Of a DNA stretch of 51,552 nucleotides, positions 26,907 to 36,900 are shown in pieces (position 1 is the stretch's first letter; each line of letters opens with the position of its first letter). This stretch comes from an uncultured Clostridia bacterium (GTDB lineage: Bacteria > Bacillota > Clostridia > Christensenellales > UBA1242): NCBI GenBank assembly GCA_944381235.1, contig CALWKI010000042.1:1-51552 (forward strand), in the 5' to 3' direction. The position numbers were made by a program, and so were the translations under genes. Below the pieces are notes generated by a model. That model was not told the origin of the DNA and did no database searches. It worked only from the letters and a program-made list of their open reading frames with translations.

Positions 26907-27272
26907 CTAAAAAATATTTTCAATATGTTCAATTCTAAAGGTATCATCGTAGCCAAGTATTGACACACAATCAAATCTTACGAAAACTTTATCATAAAGC
27001 CCCTTGTCTTTTAGGTACAAAATTGCCGTATTTTTTATCTTTTTTTGCTTTTTAAAATTAATCGCCTCAAAAGGCAACCCATATGACACGCTATCTCTTG
27101 TTTTAACCTCTACAAAGACAATAACGTCGTCAATACTCGCTATTACATCAATCTCGCCAATAGAATTTTTCATATTTCTTTGTAAAATTGTATAACCCTT
27201 CCTAATCAAATAGTGACAAGCTATATCTTCACCAAGACCACCGAGTTCTTTGTTTTTATTTTTTTTAAACAT
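26907..27272 (-). CDS. yraN: UPF0102 / YraN family nuclease-like protein
   Basis: Restriction-endonuclease-like fold with the family's core residues: GEID at 39-42 and VEVKTRDS at 54-61, the D-ExK type site. Length 121 is standard. In most bacteria it sits near rnhB, as here (28 bases after rnhB). Function is not settled; DNA processing is assumed from the fold. Confidence 0.9.
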   Translation of the reverse strand: MFKKNKNKELGGLGEDIACHYLIRKGYTILQRNMKNSIGEIDVIASIDDVIVFVEVKTRDSVSYGLPFEAINFKKQKKIKNTAILYLKDKGLYDKVFVRFDCVSILGYDDTFRIEHIENIF

Positions 27273-27300
27273 ATAATCCCTTTTTTATTAAAACCCAATT

Positions 27301-27888
27301 TTATACAAAATGTTTAATAAAACTATCCCTATGTATCTCACATTTACCATATTTCTTTAGAAGTTCAATATGCTCTTTTGTTCCATACCCCTTGTGCTTT
27401 TCAAAATGATACTCCGGATAATTGCGAGATAATTCTACCATTTTTCTATCCCTATAAACCTTTGCTAAAATTGACGCTGCGGCAATGTTATAACTCAAAC
27501 TATCGCCATGAATAATTCCTACCTCGCGAATACCACTATTTAGCGTCAAAGCATCAATCAAAACGGTGCTTGGTTTTACACTCATATTATCAAGCGCACG
27601 CCTTAATCCAAGTTTTGTCGCTTCAAGAATGTTTATTTTATCAATGGTTTTTTCGTCTACCTCAATAATTGAATAACTAATTGCGGTATTAATAATTTTG
27701 TCAAATAGTGCTTCTCTTTTTTTAGGCGTCAACTTCTTACTATCATTTACTCCGTCAATTCGCTTGTCCTCGTCAAGTGGCATAATAACGCAAGCACATA
27801 CGACAGGTCCCGCAAGAGGTCCGCGCCCCGCCTCGTCCATGCCAGCAACCAAACCAAACTCAGAATATTTTTCTTCGTACTCAAACAT
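27301..27888 (-). CDS. rnhB: Ribonuclease HII
   Basis: Cleaves RNA in RNA-DNA hybrids and single ribonucleotides in DNA. The acidic motif GMDEAGRGPLAGPVV (D18 and E19) is clear, followed by GVNDSKKLTPKKRE and LIDAL. Length 195 is typical. It begins 6 bases after rbgA, as in B. subtilis. Confidence 0.97.
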   Translation of the reverse strand: MFEYEEKYSEFGLVAGMDEAGRGPLAGPVVCACVIMPLDEDKRIDGVNDSKKLTPKKREALFDKIINTAISYSIIEVDEKTIDKINILEATKLGLRRALDNMSVKPSTVLIDALTLNSGIREVGIIHGDSLSYNIAAASILAKVYRDRKMVELSRNYPEYHFEKHKGYGTKEHIELLKKYGKCEIHRDSFIKHFV

Positions 27889-27894
27889 ACTGTT

Positions 27895-28752
27895 CTAATC
27901 TAGGAAAATTTTACCCAGCCTCCCTTTCCTAAAATCGTCTAAAATAAGTTTTGCACACCTATCATAATCTAATTCGTCTTTTTTTAAGATTGCTCCACGA
28001 GAAATACAAATTTTTTCAAAAGTTGTTAAAGTGTCTTCATCTTCCTCAATTTTAATATTGTATCTACCCTCAATTAAACTTTTATATTTTACCGAAATGT
28101 CTTTAATAAAACTAAACGCAATGTCATTAAGGTCTAAAACTTCGTCTTTTATACTTCCAATATACGCTAAATTCCTTGCAACCTTATCATCTTGAAAAGA
28201 AGGCCAAAGTGTACCGGGCGTATCTAAAAGTATAAGTCCCTCCTTTGTCACAACCCATTGTTTACCTTTTGTTACTCCAGGTTTGTTTCCAGTAATAGTC
28301 TTCGCACTGCTGCATAAGTTGTTAATTAAAGTACTTTTCCCGACATTCGGAACGCCTACCACCATTGCCTTTAAAGAATAATTTATCCCCTTGTCGCTTT
28401 TAAGTTTCAATTTTTCTTTCATTAAATTTTTTGCGACTGAAAAAATCATTTTGGCTGAATTTGACTGAGTTGCATTAAGCATAACTACAAGAGAATTTTC
28501 ACTCATTAATTTCTTTTCAACAAACTTTAAGTCACTAGAATTTACTAGGTCACTTTTTGTTATGACATATATTATTTTTTTGTTCTTTGCAATCTCTGTT
28601 AATTTTGGATTAAGACATGAAAGCGGAGCACGTGCATCAAGACAGTATAAAATTAGGTCAACATTGCTTAATTCTTTTTCCATTTGTCGAATTGCCTTAG
28701 TCATATGCCCGGGAAACCAGTTTATACTAGATTTAGTTTTACTTACTTCCAT
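27895..28752 (-). CDS. rbgA: Ribosome biogenesis GTPase RbgA (YlqF)
   Basis: Circularly permuted GTPase needed for a late step of 50S assembly. The order is G4 (TKSD), then G1 (GVPNVGKSTLIN), then G3 (DTPGTLWP), after the family N-terminus INWFPGHMTKA. The open frame starts at an ATG at 28776 overlapping the gene before it, but GAGG lies 5 bases before the next in-frame ATG (28750-28752), so I take that as the start. Confidence 0.95.
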   Translation of the reverse strand: MEVSKTKSSINWFPGHMTKAIRQMEKELSNVDLILYCLDARAPLSCLNPKLTEIAKNKKIIYVITKSDLVNSSDLKFVEKKLMSENSLVVMLNATQSNSAKMIFSVAKNLMKEKLKLKSDKGINYSLKAMVVGVPNVGKSTLINNLCSSAKTITGNKPGVTKGKQWVVTKEGLILLDTPGTLWPSFQDDKVARNLAYIGSIKDEVLDLNDIAFSFIKDISVKYKSLIEGRYNIKIEEDEDTLTTFEKICISRGAILKKDELDYDRCAKLILDDFRKGRLGKIFLD

Positions 28753-28765
28753 TTTTTCCTCTTTT

Positions 28766-29209
28766 TTAATTTTCATATTTCATATAATACCTAGTCTCAG
28801 TCTCATCTACAATTTTAAATTTTAGTTTAAGATATAGTGAAATCGCCTTTTTATTTGATTTGTAAACCCACAGATATACTATTTTGTATTTGTTTAAAAT
28901 GTTTTTTAAAATATCTGTTCCAATACCCTTATTCCTATGTTCTGACACTAAATAAATTTTATCAATTAGCACTCTATCTTCTTCAAACTTAACCTTTACA
29001 CATCCAATCCTAATGTTATCAATATAAACAACTTTATAATTTTCTAAATTAGCATTGATGTCGTTTTTTATATAAGAAATAATCTTTAACTTTTCCTCTT
29101 TTGAGATAGATTCTGGTTGTTCTAAAAATATGTTCAAAACAAATTCATTTAGTTTTTCAATGTCTTCCTTAGTTGCCTTTACAACTTTATATCCTTCACT
29201 GTTACTCAC
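28766..29209 (-). CDS. GNAT family acetyltransferase
   Basis: Single GNAT domain of 147 residues. The acetyl-CoA loop is in VSEHRNKGIGTDILKNIL (motif A, R/QxxGxG/A type), preceded by the typical beta strand, and the C-terminus LKLKFKIVDETETRYYM matches the fold's last strands. It sits between trmD and rbgA where rplS would stand in Bacillus. It is not RimI by motif as far as I can see, and the substrate is unknown. Confidence 0.85.
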   Translation of the reverse strand: MSNSEGYKVVKATKEDIEKLNEFVLNIFLEQPESISKEEKLKIISYIKNDINANLENYKVVYIDNIRIGCVKVKFEEDRVLIDKIYLVSEHRNKGIGTDILKNILNKYKIVYLWVYKSNKKAISLYLKLKFKIVDETETRYYMKYEN

Positions 29210-29229
29210 AACTAGCCCTCCTATAGAAT

Positions 29230-29925
29230 CTATTCTTTATCTAATTTGCGAATATAATTTCTATAAAGATCAGGTCGTCTAAGCCTCGTAATTTCGATAG
29301 ATTTTTCAAGTCTCCAATCTTTTATCTTACCATGATTGCCACTAGTTAAAACATCTGGGACTTCAAGTCCCATAAAAACTTGTGGCCTAGTGTACTGCGG
29401 ATATTCTAAGAGACCATTTGAAAAAGATTCTTCCTCAGTCGTCATAGTATTTCCTAGCACATTTGGGACATATCTAGAAATGCTATCTACAAAAACCATG
29501 GCTGGTATTTCCCCACCTGTTAAAACGTAATCTCCGATAGAAATCTCTTCGTCAACGCAAAGTTCAATTATCCTTTCATCAATTCCTTCATAGTGTCCAC
29601 AAATTAAAATAAGATCATCATAAGTTTTAGATATCTCTTTAACCTTATCTTGACTTAATAATTCTCCTCTCGGCGAAAAATATATAATGTGACTTTTATC
29701 AGTTTTAACGCTTTTTATTGCATCAAAAAGTGGCTGAGGCGTCATAATCATACCTGCACCCCCACCGTAAGAATAGTCATCACATCTTTTGTTGTTGTCA
29801 AGCGAAAAATCTCTTATATTTACAATATTAATGTCAATTAAATTTTTTTCTTGAGCCCGACCTAAAATGCTATAATTTAAACTATCAAACATCTCCGGGA
29901 AAAGAGTCAAAATAGTTATTTTCAT
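29230..29925 (-). CDS. trmD: tRNA (guanine-N1-)-methyltransferase
   Basis: Methylates G37 of tRNAs and prevents frameshifting. The SPOUT knot is visible: LTLFPEMFDS at the N-terminus, YSYGGGAGMIM, CGHYEGIDERI and SIGDYVLTGGE. Length 231 is normal. The start overlaps the rimM stop as ATGA, showing coupling. Confidence 0.97.
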   Translation of the reverse strand: MKITILTLFPEMFDSLNYSILGRAQEKNLIDINIVNIRDFSLDNNKRCDDYSYGGGAGMIMTPQPLFDAIKSVKTDKSHIIYFSPRGELLSQDKVKEISKTYDDLILICGHYEGIDERIIELCVDEEISIGDYVLTGGEIPAMVFVDSISRYVPNVLGNTMTTEEESFSNGLLEYPQYTRPQVFMGLEVPDVLTSGNHGKIKDWRLEKSIEITRLRRPDLYRNYIRKLDKE

Positions 29926-30404
29926 ATCAAAACCTCATCTAATTTTGATTTTTTTACAACAACTCTTTTTTGGTCAATATCGACATTAAGAATTAGATCT
30001 TTTAAAAAAGGAAAACTGCTTACTGCTCCCATTTTAACTACGTTAACAATATCTGCACTACCATATTTTTCAATACTATCAACTACGCCTACAAAGTTAC
30101 CAAGATCATCGTAAACACTACAATTTTCAAGGTCACTAATAAGGTAATCTCCACGTCTAACATCTTCTTCCCTAGCCATTAGAGTCTTATTTCTTAATTT
30201 TTCTGCCTCTTCAACACTAGAAACACCACTTAAGAATAAATACAAAAATCCTTTATAAAATCGGAAACCTATTATATTATAAATGTTTTTATCTATATAA
30301 ACATTTTTAACCTCACGCCAAAAAGAGGTGTCTTTGTTAAACATTTCAAGTTTGACTTCCCCTTTTAAACCATGAGGTTTTAAAATTTTTGCAACACTTA
30401 TCAT
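29922..30404 (-). CDS. rimM: 16S rRNA processing protein RimM
   Basis: Ribosome maturation factor of the 30S head that binds S19. The N-terminal barrel starts VAKILKPHGLKGEVK, and the PRC-barrel half contains LISDLENCSVYDDLGNFVGVV. Length 160 is normal. It sits between khpA and trmD, the canonical place. Confidence 0.94.
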   Translation of the reverse strand: MISVAKILKPHGLKGEVKLEMFNKDTSFWREVKNVYIDKNIYNIIGFRFYKGFLYLFLSGVSSVEEAEKLRNKTLMAREEDVRRGDYLISDLENCSVYDDLGNFVGVVDSIEKYGSADIVNVVKMGAVSSFPFLKDLILNVDIDQKRVVVKKSKLDEVLI

Positions 30405-30410
30405 AACTTT

Positions 30411-30641
30411 TTACTTTTTAATTTTAAAAATAATTTTTTTACTACCTTCTCGCCCAGCAGAATGTAAAATTGCCCTAATTGCCTGTGCAACTTTACCATT
30501 TTTCCCAATAATCTTACCTATGTCAGAGTCTGCAACGCTTACTTCAAAAACTACAGCGTTTTCTTCCTCTTGTTTTTGTATATCAATCTTGTCCTTTTCG
30601 TCCACAAGGCTTTCAACTATAAATTTAAGTAATTCTTCCAT
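30411..30641 (-). CDS. khpA: KH domain RNA-binding protein KhpA (YlqC)
   Basis: Single KH domain of 76 residues with the GxxG loop at 46-49 in IGKIIGKNGK. In Gram-positives KhpA pairs with KhpB to bind RNA and affects cell division and elongation. Order rpsP-khpA-rimM is conserved; ylqD, present in Bacillus, is missing. Confidence 0.93.
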   Translation of the reverse strand: MEELLKFIVESLVDEKDKIDIQKQEEENAVVFEVSVADSDIGKIIGKNGKVAQAIRAILHSAGREGSKKIIFKIKK

Positions 30642-30664
30642 TTTTTCTCCTTTTTACTTATATT

Positions 30665-30970
30665 TTAAGCCTTTTTTGCATCTTTTTTCTTAGGAACAAT
30701 TCTTTTACTAGCATAAGGTTTTGGGTTTTCAACAATACCTGCTTTAACAAGCAAAGTCCTTGCAGTTTCAGTTGGTTGTGCACCATTTTTTAGCCAAGTT
30801 AAAGTCTTTTCTTTGTCAAGTTTCAAGTTGTCATTTTCTATAAGTGGATTAAAATATCCAAGACTATCAATAACTTTTCCATCTCTACTTGTCCTTGCGT
30901 CTGCCACAACTACTCTATAAAATGGACTTTTCTTGTCCCCCATTCTCGTTAGTCTAATCTTAACTGCCAT
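30665..30970 (-). CDS. rpsP: 30S ribosomal protein S16
   Basis: [24 protein letters not shown] is the S16 N-terminus. Length 101, with a Lys-rich tail. It lies 67 bases after ffh. Confidence 0.98.
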   Translation of the reverse strand: MAVKIRLTRMGDKKSPFYRVVVADARTSRDGKVIDSLGYFNPLIENDNLKLDKEKTLTWLKNGAQPTETARTLLVKAGIVENPKPYASKRIVPKKKDAKKA

Positions 30971-31037
30971 TTTCTCTCTCCTTTGTTAAATTTTTATATA
31001 TACACAAATTTTTTGCTAAAAATTTGTAAAAACCAAA

Positions 31038-32351
31038 TTAAAATTTAAGCCCTCGCAAATTTCCGCCTTTGACACGCTTCATCATAGTTTTACTTTGCTC
31101 AAAACTCTTTAAAAGCCTATTAACATCTTGAATTTGTGTTCCACTTCCATTTGCTATTCTTTTTTTCTGCCCCGCTTTTATAAGGTCAGGATTTCTCCTT
31201 TCGCGAACAGTCATACTTTGAATAATTGCCTTGTTTCTTTGAAGTTCCTTCTCGTCGACTTGCATACCTTTCATTTTGTTACTCATGCCTGGGATCATAT
31301 TAATAATGTCATTTATGTTTCCCATTTTGCTTATCTTCTCCATTTGCGACAAGTAGTCTTCAAAAGTAAAACTGCTTTCTCTAAACTTTTTTTCAAGTTT
31401 TTTAGCCTCTTCCTCGCTAACTGCACTTTGTGCCTTCTCAATTAATGTCAAAACATCTCCCATACCAAGAATACGAGAAGCCATTCTATCCGGATAAAAA
31501 GGTTCAATGTCACCGAGTTTTTCCCCTGTACCGCAAAACTTAATTGGCTTTTTAACAACCTCACTTATGCTAAGTGCCGCACCACCTCTTGTATCACCAT
31601 CAAGTTTTGTGAGAATTACACCAGTAAGGTCTAAATTCTCGTCAAAAGTTTTTGCAACATTAACTGATTCTTGCCCATTCATTGAATCGACAACGAGAAG
31701 TATCTCAATAGGTTTAACCGCATTTTTTATTCTAACAAGTTCGTCCATCAATTCCTTATCAATACTTAGCCTTCCCGCAGTATCAATTATAACCGTGTCG
31801 TAAAGTTTCTTATTAGCCTCGTCTATTGCCTGTTTGCAAGTTTTAACTACGTCTTGCTTTCCCTTTTCAAAAACCTCAACATTTGCATTTTTCCCCACAA
31901 CTTTAAGCTGCTCAATAGCCGCCGGTCTATATATATCACACCCGACTAGCATTGGGCGTTTGCCTTGACTTTTAAGAGTCATTGCAAGTTTTCCACACAT
32001 AGTCGTCTTACCACTTCCTTGAAGTCCGCAAAGCATAATTACTGTTGGAGGCGCGCTTGACACCGCCAGTTTGCTATTTTGCCCGCCCATAAGGGATACA
32101 AGTTCGTCATTGACTATCTTAATTACTTGCTGCCCAGGAGTAAGACTGTTTAAAACCTCTTGTCCAACTGCCTTTTCACTAACTCTTTTTATGAAATCCT
32201 TTGCAACAATATAATTTACGTCTGCCTCAAGAAGTGCCACACGAATTTCACGCATTGCGTCCCTTATTTCAAGTTCAGTAAGCCTTCCACGCTTAGTTAA
32301 ATGTGAAAAAATATGATTTAGTCTAAGAGACAAATTAGAAAACATTCCCAT
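31038..32351 (-). CDS. ffh: Signal recognition particle protein Ffh
   Basis: GTPase of the SRP that targets signal sequences to FtsY at the membrane. NG domain with P-loop GLQGSGKTT (109-117), DTAGR and TKLDGDTRGG. The M domain follows from about residue 300 with Met-rich segments and the 4.5S RNA-binding SGTQIQDVNRLLKSFEQ. The start has GGAGGT 8 bases upstream and lies 1 base after the ylxM stop. Confidence 0.98.
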   Translation of the reverse strand: MGMFSNLSLRLNHIFSHLTKRGRLTELEIRDAMREIRVALLEADVNYIVAKDFIKRVSEKAVGQEVLNSLTPGQQVIKIVNDELVSLMGGQNSKLAVSSAPPTVIMLCGLQGSGKTTMCGKLAMTLKSQGKRPMLVGCDIYRPAAIEQLKVVGKNANVEVFEKGKQDVVKTCKQAIDEANKKLYDTVIIDTAGRLSIDKELMDELVRIKNAVKPIEILLVVDSMNGQESVNVAKTFDENLDLTGVILTKLDGDTRGGAALSISEVVKKPIKFCGTGEKLGDIEPFYPDRMASRILGMGDVLTLIEKAQSAVSEEEAKKLEKKFRESSFTFEDYLSQMEKISKMGNINDIINMIPGMSNKMKGMQVDEKELQRNKAIIQSMTVRERRNPDLIKAGQKKRIANGSGTQIQDVNRLLKSFEQSKTMMKRVKGGNLRGLKF

Positions 32352-32352
32352 A

Positions 32353-32685
32353 CTACATTACCTCCAGTACCTCATTTAATTCTCGCTTGATTTGACTTTT
32401 TTGAGCATCTATTTCAAGTAAAGATATACTTTTTTCTACCTTTTCCCTAATTTTCTCGAATTTCTTAAGTAGTCCAAGTTTTTTTTCATACTCCTCTAAG
32501 ATACCCGTCGTCCTTTTAATAAGGTCATTAATCGCCTGACGAGAAGTTTTGTAAAGAGAGCCCAGTTCACTAATTGATATATTCCTATAAACAAAATCAC
32601 TCATAACGCTCTTTTGCTTTTCTGTCAAAAGAGGTGAATAAAAATCAAATAGTAAACTTAATCTTAAACTTTCTTCTAGTTTCAT
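32353..32685 (-). CDS. ylxM: YlxM-type HTH protein, SRP-associated
   Basis: UPF0122 family. An HTH resembling sigma region 4 is visible (ISELGSLYKTSRQAINDLIKRT), and the family opens with LRLSLLFDFYSPLLTEKQK. Length 110. In streptococci and bacilli it is the partner gene just before ffh and modulates the SRP. A perfect palindrome lies on its transcription start (32702-32729), and whether YlxM itself binds there is open. Confidence 0.93.
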   Translation of the reverse strand: MKLEESLRLSLLFDFYSPLLTEKQKSVMSDFVYRNISISELGSLYKTSRQAINDLIKRTTGILEEYEKKLGLLKKFEKIREKVEKSISLLEIDAQKSQIKRELNEVLEVM

Positions 32686-32701
32686 ATCCTCTCACAAAAA
32701 A

Positions 32702-32729
32702 ATATGTAAAGTAAATTTACTTTACATAT
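32702..32729. promoter_or_regulatory. 28-bp perfect palindrome at the ylxM-ffh transcription start
   Basis: ATATGTAAAGTAAA at 32702-32715 is mirrored exactly by TTTACTTTACATAT at 32716-32729. It begins 2 bases after the -10 box, so it covers the predicted start point. On the minus strand it is followed by seven T and then GAGG and the ylxM ATG. It may be an operator, a 5'-end hairpin, or an attenuator-like element. Confidence 0.7.
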
Positions 32730-32731
32730 AA

Positions 32732-32759
32732 AGTATATCTATTTTCTCCCTCTTGTCAA
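32732..32759 (-). promoter_or_regulatory. Promoter of the ylxM-ffh-rpsP operon
   Basis: Minus-strand TTGACA (32754-32759), 16-base spacer, TATACT (32732-32737). It is a strong promoter, followed directly by the palindrome. The remaining 32760-32962 stretch between it and ftsY is AT-rich without a gene. Confidence 0.75.
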
Positions 32760-32962
32760 GGGTTTTTATAAAATTTTTTAAATTGCCACAACCTACTTTT
32801 TAAACTAAAAAAATTAAAATATTTTTATAAATATTTTTCAATTTTTTAGAAAAAACTATCTAAAATCTTTTGACTTAGCATATATAGCGTAAAAAGTAAA
32901 TGGTTTTCTATAAATAATAAGCCAGCATAATTAAATTATAAATGTCTTATTAATTTCCTATA

Positions 32963-33859
32963 TTACAAAATCCCGTCGACGAATTTCTTAGCGTCGAATT
33001 CTTCGAGATCGTCCATTTGTTCACCAACACCAATAAAATAGACTGGAGTATTAAGTTCTTTAATAATAGGAAAAACAATTCCGCCCTTACTTGTCCCGTC
33101 AAGTTTAGTTAAAATTATACCATCAATACCAATCGCGTCTTTAAACGCGTTAATTTGAACAAGCGAGTTTTGCCCAATGGTCGCATCAAGCACTATAAAA
33201 TTAAATTTTTTTGCATCAGCCCATTCTCTATCTTCTATTCTATTTATTTTTCTTAGTTCTTCCATAAGGTTAACTTTTGTGTGCAGTCTACCCGCAGTAT
33301 CTACAATTAAAACGTCAGTTTTCTTTGCTTTCGCGCTTTGTATGCCATCATATACAACTGCACCTGGGTCAGCCCCTTCTGCATGCTTAATAATTTTAAC
33401 ATCTGCTCTTTTACCCCATTCAGAAAGTTGTTCGGTAGCAGCCGCCCTAAACGTATCCCCTGCAACCAAAGACACGCTTTTCTTTTTGGTTTTAAAAAAA
33501 TGCGCAAGTTTACCTATAGTTGTCGTCTTTCCAACCCCGTTTACACCTACTATTGTAATAATCATAGGATACTCAAACTCTTCTTTATTTGAACTTTCTA
33601 ATTCCTCGACTAAAATATCTTTTAATTCTTCCCTCGCGCGTTCTTGCTTAACAATATGTTTTTCTCTAAGTCTATCTCTTAGTTTTGCAATAATATCTTC
33701 GGAAGTCTCAACTCCCATATCACTACTAACAAGAGCGAACTCCAAATCTTCATAAAATTCCGCGTCAATATCTCCACCACGAAAAACCGCATTAAGTTTT
33801 GTAATAAGCGCGTCTTTTGTCTTTTTTAATCCATTTTTTATCTTTGAAAAAAATCCCAT
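32963..33859 (-). CDS. ftsY: Signal recognition particle receptor FtsY
   Basis: SRP receptor GTPase at the membrane. The short N-terminus is Lys-rich and may be amphipathic (FFSKIKNGLKKTKDALITK), with no long acidic A domain, as in many Gram-positives. P-loop GVNGVGKTTT (105-114), DTAGRLHTK, and TKLDGTSKGG are present. Length 298. The ATG has AAGGAAAAC upstream. It lies 97 bases after smc; a TATAAT is present in that gap. Confidence 0.97.
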   Translation of the reverse strand: MGFFSKIKNGLKKTKDALITKLNAVFRGGDIDAEFYEDLEFALVSSDMGVETSEDIIAKLRDRLREKHIVKQERAREELKDILVEELESSNKEEFEYPMIITIVGVNGVGKTTTIGKLAHFFKTKKKSVSLVAGDTFRAAATEQLSEWGKRADVKIIKHAEGADPGAVVYDGIQSAKAKKTDVLIVDTAGRLHTKVNLMEELRKINRIEDREWADAKKFNFIVLDATIGQNSLVQINAFKDAIGIDGIILTKLDGTSKGGIVFPIIKELNTPVYFIGVGEQMDDLEEFDAKKFVDGIL

Positions 33860-33956
33860 TTTTGTTTTCCTTAAATATTCATAACTAGATTATGTTCAAT
33901 TATTATAATCATAATTTAAGGTTATTCTTAACTAAATATTTAAAAATTAACCTTTT

Positions 33957-36900
33957 TTAACTTATTTTTTTATCCTTATCTTTTTTGTCTTCTGAAATTT
34001 TTATAGCATCTTCAAGTTTAACTGAGACAATCTTGCTAACGCCTGGCTCTTCCATTGTAACACCATAGAGTGAATCGGTTAACATCATAGTTGGCTTACG
34101 GTGAGTAATAACAATAAACTGAGTGTCTTTTGAGAAATTTTTTAAATACTGCGCAAACCTTGAAACGTTTGTGTCATCAAGTGCCGCCTCAATTTCGTCA
34201 AGCAAGCAGAAAGGCATTGGTCTTAGTCTAAGAATAGCAAATAAAATTGCAATCGCAGTAAGAGCCTTTTCCCCACCACTAAGTAAAGTTATACTTTGAA
34301 GTTTCTTCCCAGGTGGTTCGGCAATGATCTCAACACCCGCTTGAAGAGGGTCCTCACTTTCAGTAAGAAGCAGTTTTGCATTACCCCCACCAAAAAGTTC
34401 CCTAAAGGTCTTTGAAAAGTTTTCTTGAATTTTTTCAAATGCCTCATCAAAACGAGTTATCATTTCAGTTGCTAAATCTTTAATGATTTTCTCTAAGTCT
34501 TCTTTTGCGACTGTTAGATCGTGTGCCTGCGCACTTAACGCCTCATATCTTTCCATAAGTTCCTTACAATCTTCAATCGCATTAACATTAATATTCCCTA
34601 GTTTTGAAATTTCTTTTTTCAGCCTACTTATCTCAATAAGCCCCTCTTTTACGTCGAAATTCTCTATTTTTAGTGGCAAGCACGACGCATAAGTAAGTTC
34701 ATAATCTTCAAAAATTTTCTCTTGCATCGCCTCAATATCCGTGTCAACTTTGCTCAGTGCCGCTGTTTGTTGATACTTCTTTTCTTGTATAAGACTAAGT
34801 TCATTCATACTCTTTGCTTTTTCATCGTCAAGCCTATGAATTTCTTGTTGCAAAATTTGTTTTGACGCGTCGAGTTCTTTAAGTTTTCTTCTCTCGTTTT
34901 CAATTTTTGTTCTAAGTTCAGTATCGTCAACGCTGTCTAGTTTTTCCTCAACTAAATCACGTGCAAGTTTTAAATTTTCATTTACTTTACTCAGATTATT
35001 CTCTAATTCTATTAAAGTAAAGTTACTCTTTTTAATATACTCGTCAAGACGCGCTATCTCACTACTTATATTTGAAAGTTCTCCCTCAAGCGCGGTCTTT
35101 TTAACCTTTAATTCTGTCATTTCATTTTGAAGTGAATCTCTTTCGCCTCTCAAACTTGAAAATAGTTTTTGAGTGCTTTCTAATCTTTCTGAGCCTTCAA
35201 TTTCAACATCTTTATTCTCACCACTTTTTAAAAGTGCTTTATTAATAACTTCAATCTTTGTACTAAAATCAATTTTTTCTTGACTTAAAGTTATTCTTTC
35301 CTTATTAAGTTCATCAACATAAATGCTAAGTTGCTCGTAATTTTGAGTTTGTTTTGCACTTTCAACTTGTGCAACAACAAGTTTTTGTTGTAAATCTTCA
35401 TTTTCCGCTGTCAAGATTTTTAAATTATTATCAAGAGTTTCTTTCTTTTTCTTTAACTCTTTTGCCAAACCTTCGTACTTTAGTATTTGCGTACCCAAAT
35501 TTTCAATTTCATTGTCTCTCATAAGAAGATTTGACGTGACCGCCTTCTTACTACCACCGCTAATTGAACCTTGTGGGTTGATAACTTCACCCTCAAGCGT
35601 GACAATTCTAAAAGAATACCCTGCTTGTCTAGCAAGACTTATCGCGTCATCGGTTGTATTTACTACAACAGTTCTACCAAGTAAACTTTCAAAAACACTC
35701 CTTAATTTAACATCATAACTAACAACACTTGAGGCAACTCCATAAGTTTTATTTCGTCTTACAATACTTTGCTCTGCTTCACTAAGAAGTCTTACTTTCA
35801 TTGACGTTATAGGAAGGAAAGTTGCTCTTCCAAAATTGTTTCTTTTCAAGTAGTTGATTAAATACTTTGCGTCCTCTTCGTTCTTTGTAATAATATCCTG
35901 TACTGCGCCACCAAGAGCCACCTCAATCGCTGTTTCAAAACCCTTAGGGATAGTCATAACAGACGCCACAATACCAACAATCTTTGATCTAAGTTCACTA
36001 TTATTTTTTGCGTCTCCCATAAGACGTTTTACCGAATAGTTAAACCCGTCATAGTCCCTTTGCATATCTTCCAAAACTTTCTTTCTGTTTTGCAAAATTT
36101 GGATGCTCGAAGAGCACTGCGTAAGTTTATCATTATTTTGTCTTTGCTCAAGTTCAATTAAGTTTATCCTTTCTTGAGACTTCTTAACCTCAGTTTGAAG
36201 TTTTATATAATTGTTTTCTGCCTCATTTGCAGTTCTTTTTGCAAGTTCTAAACCATTTTCTTTTTCTTTTATTCTTTCTTGGAGCCCATATATCTTTTCG
36301 TCAAGGTCAGTAATATTATTAAGATAAGCGTCACGTTCCGCTTTAAGTGCTGACAAGTTGGACTTAATGTCAGTCATTTTACTAAGTTCGCTTATCATTT
36401 CTTTTTGTCTACGAGTAGCCTCATCTTCAGCACCAGTTAGTTCGTCAACAATTTTTAGATATTTTTCAGTACAATTTGAAAGATTAAAATTTACTTCGTT
36501 TAATTCTTTTTCTTTCTCCTCACGCAAAATTTCTGCGTCTTTTATTAACTTTAAGGAATTTTCCTTATTTAAAAGTTCTTTTTGATAGTCTGCCTCAATA
36601 GTTTCCTTATCATCATTTAAAAACTTAAGTCTTTCTTTTACAACATTTGTTTCCCCAGTTCGCTTTTCAAGTTCAACAGTTGTAGACAAGATATTATCAT
36701 TAACGTCTTGAATTTTTTTATCAATTTGAGAAACCTCAAGCATTTTTGAGTCATAAGACGAGTTTAGCGTGTCAAGGTCTTTTTGCTTAATTTCAATTTC
36801 TTCATTATACCCGTCAATTTTAGTCTGAATTTCATTTTTAACAGTACTTGCATTGTCATATTGATTAACATAAACATTAACCTCGAGACTTTTAAGTTGC

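Noticed and set aside
33177-33755. Plus-strand open frame of 192 codons inside ftsY
   Set aside because: Antisense shadow of a conserved gene, with no ribosome site and low-complexity Ser/Leu/Phe composition. Similar antisense frames inside hemW, the M16 gene, topA and smc were rejected for the same reasons.
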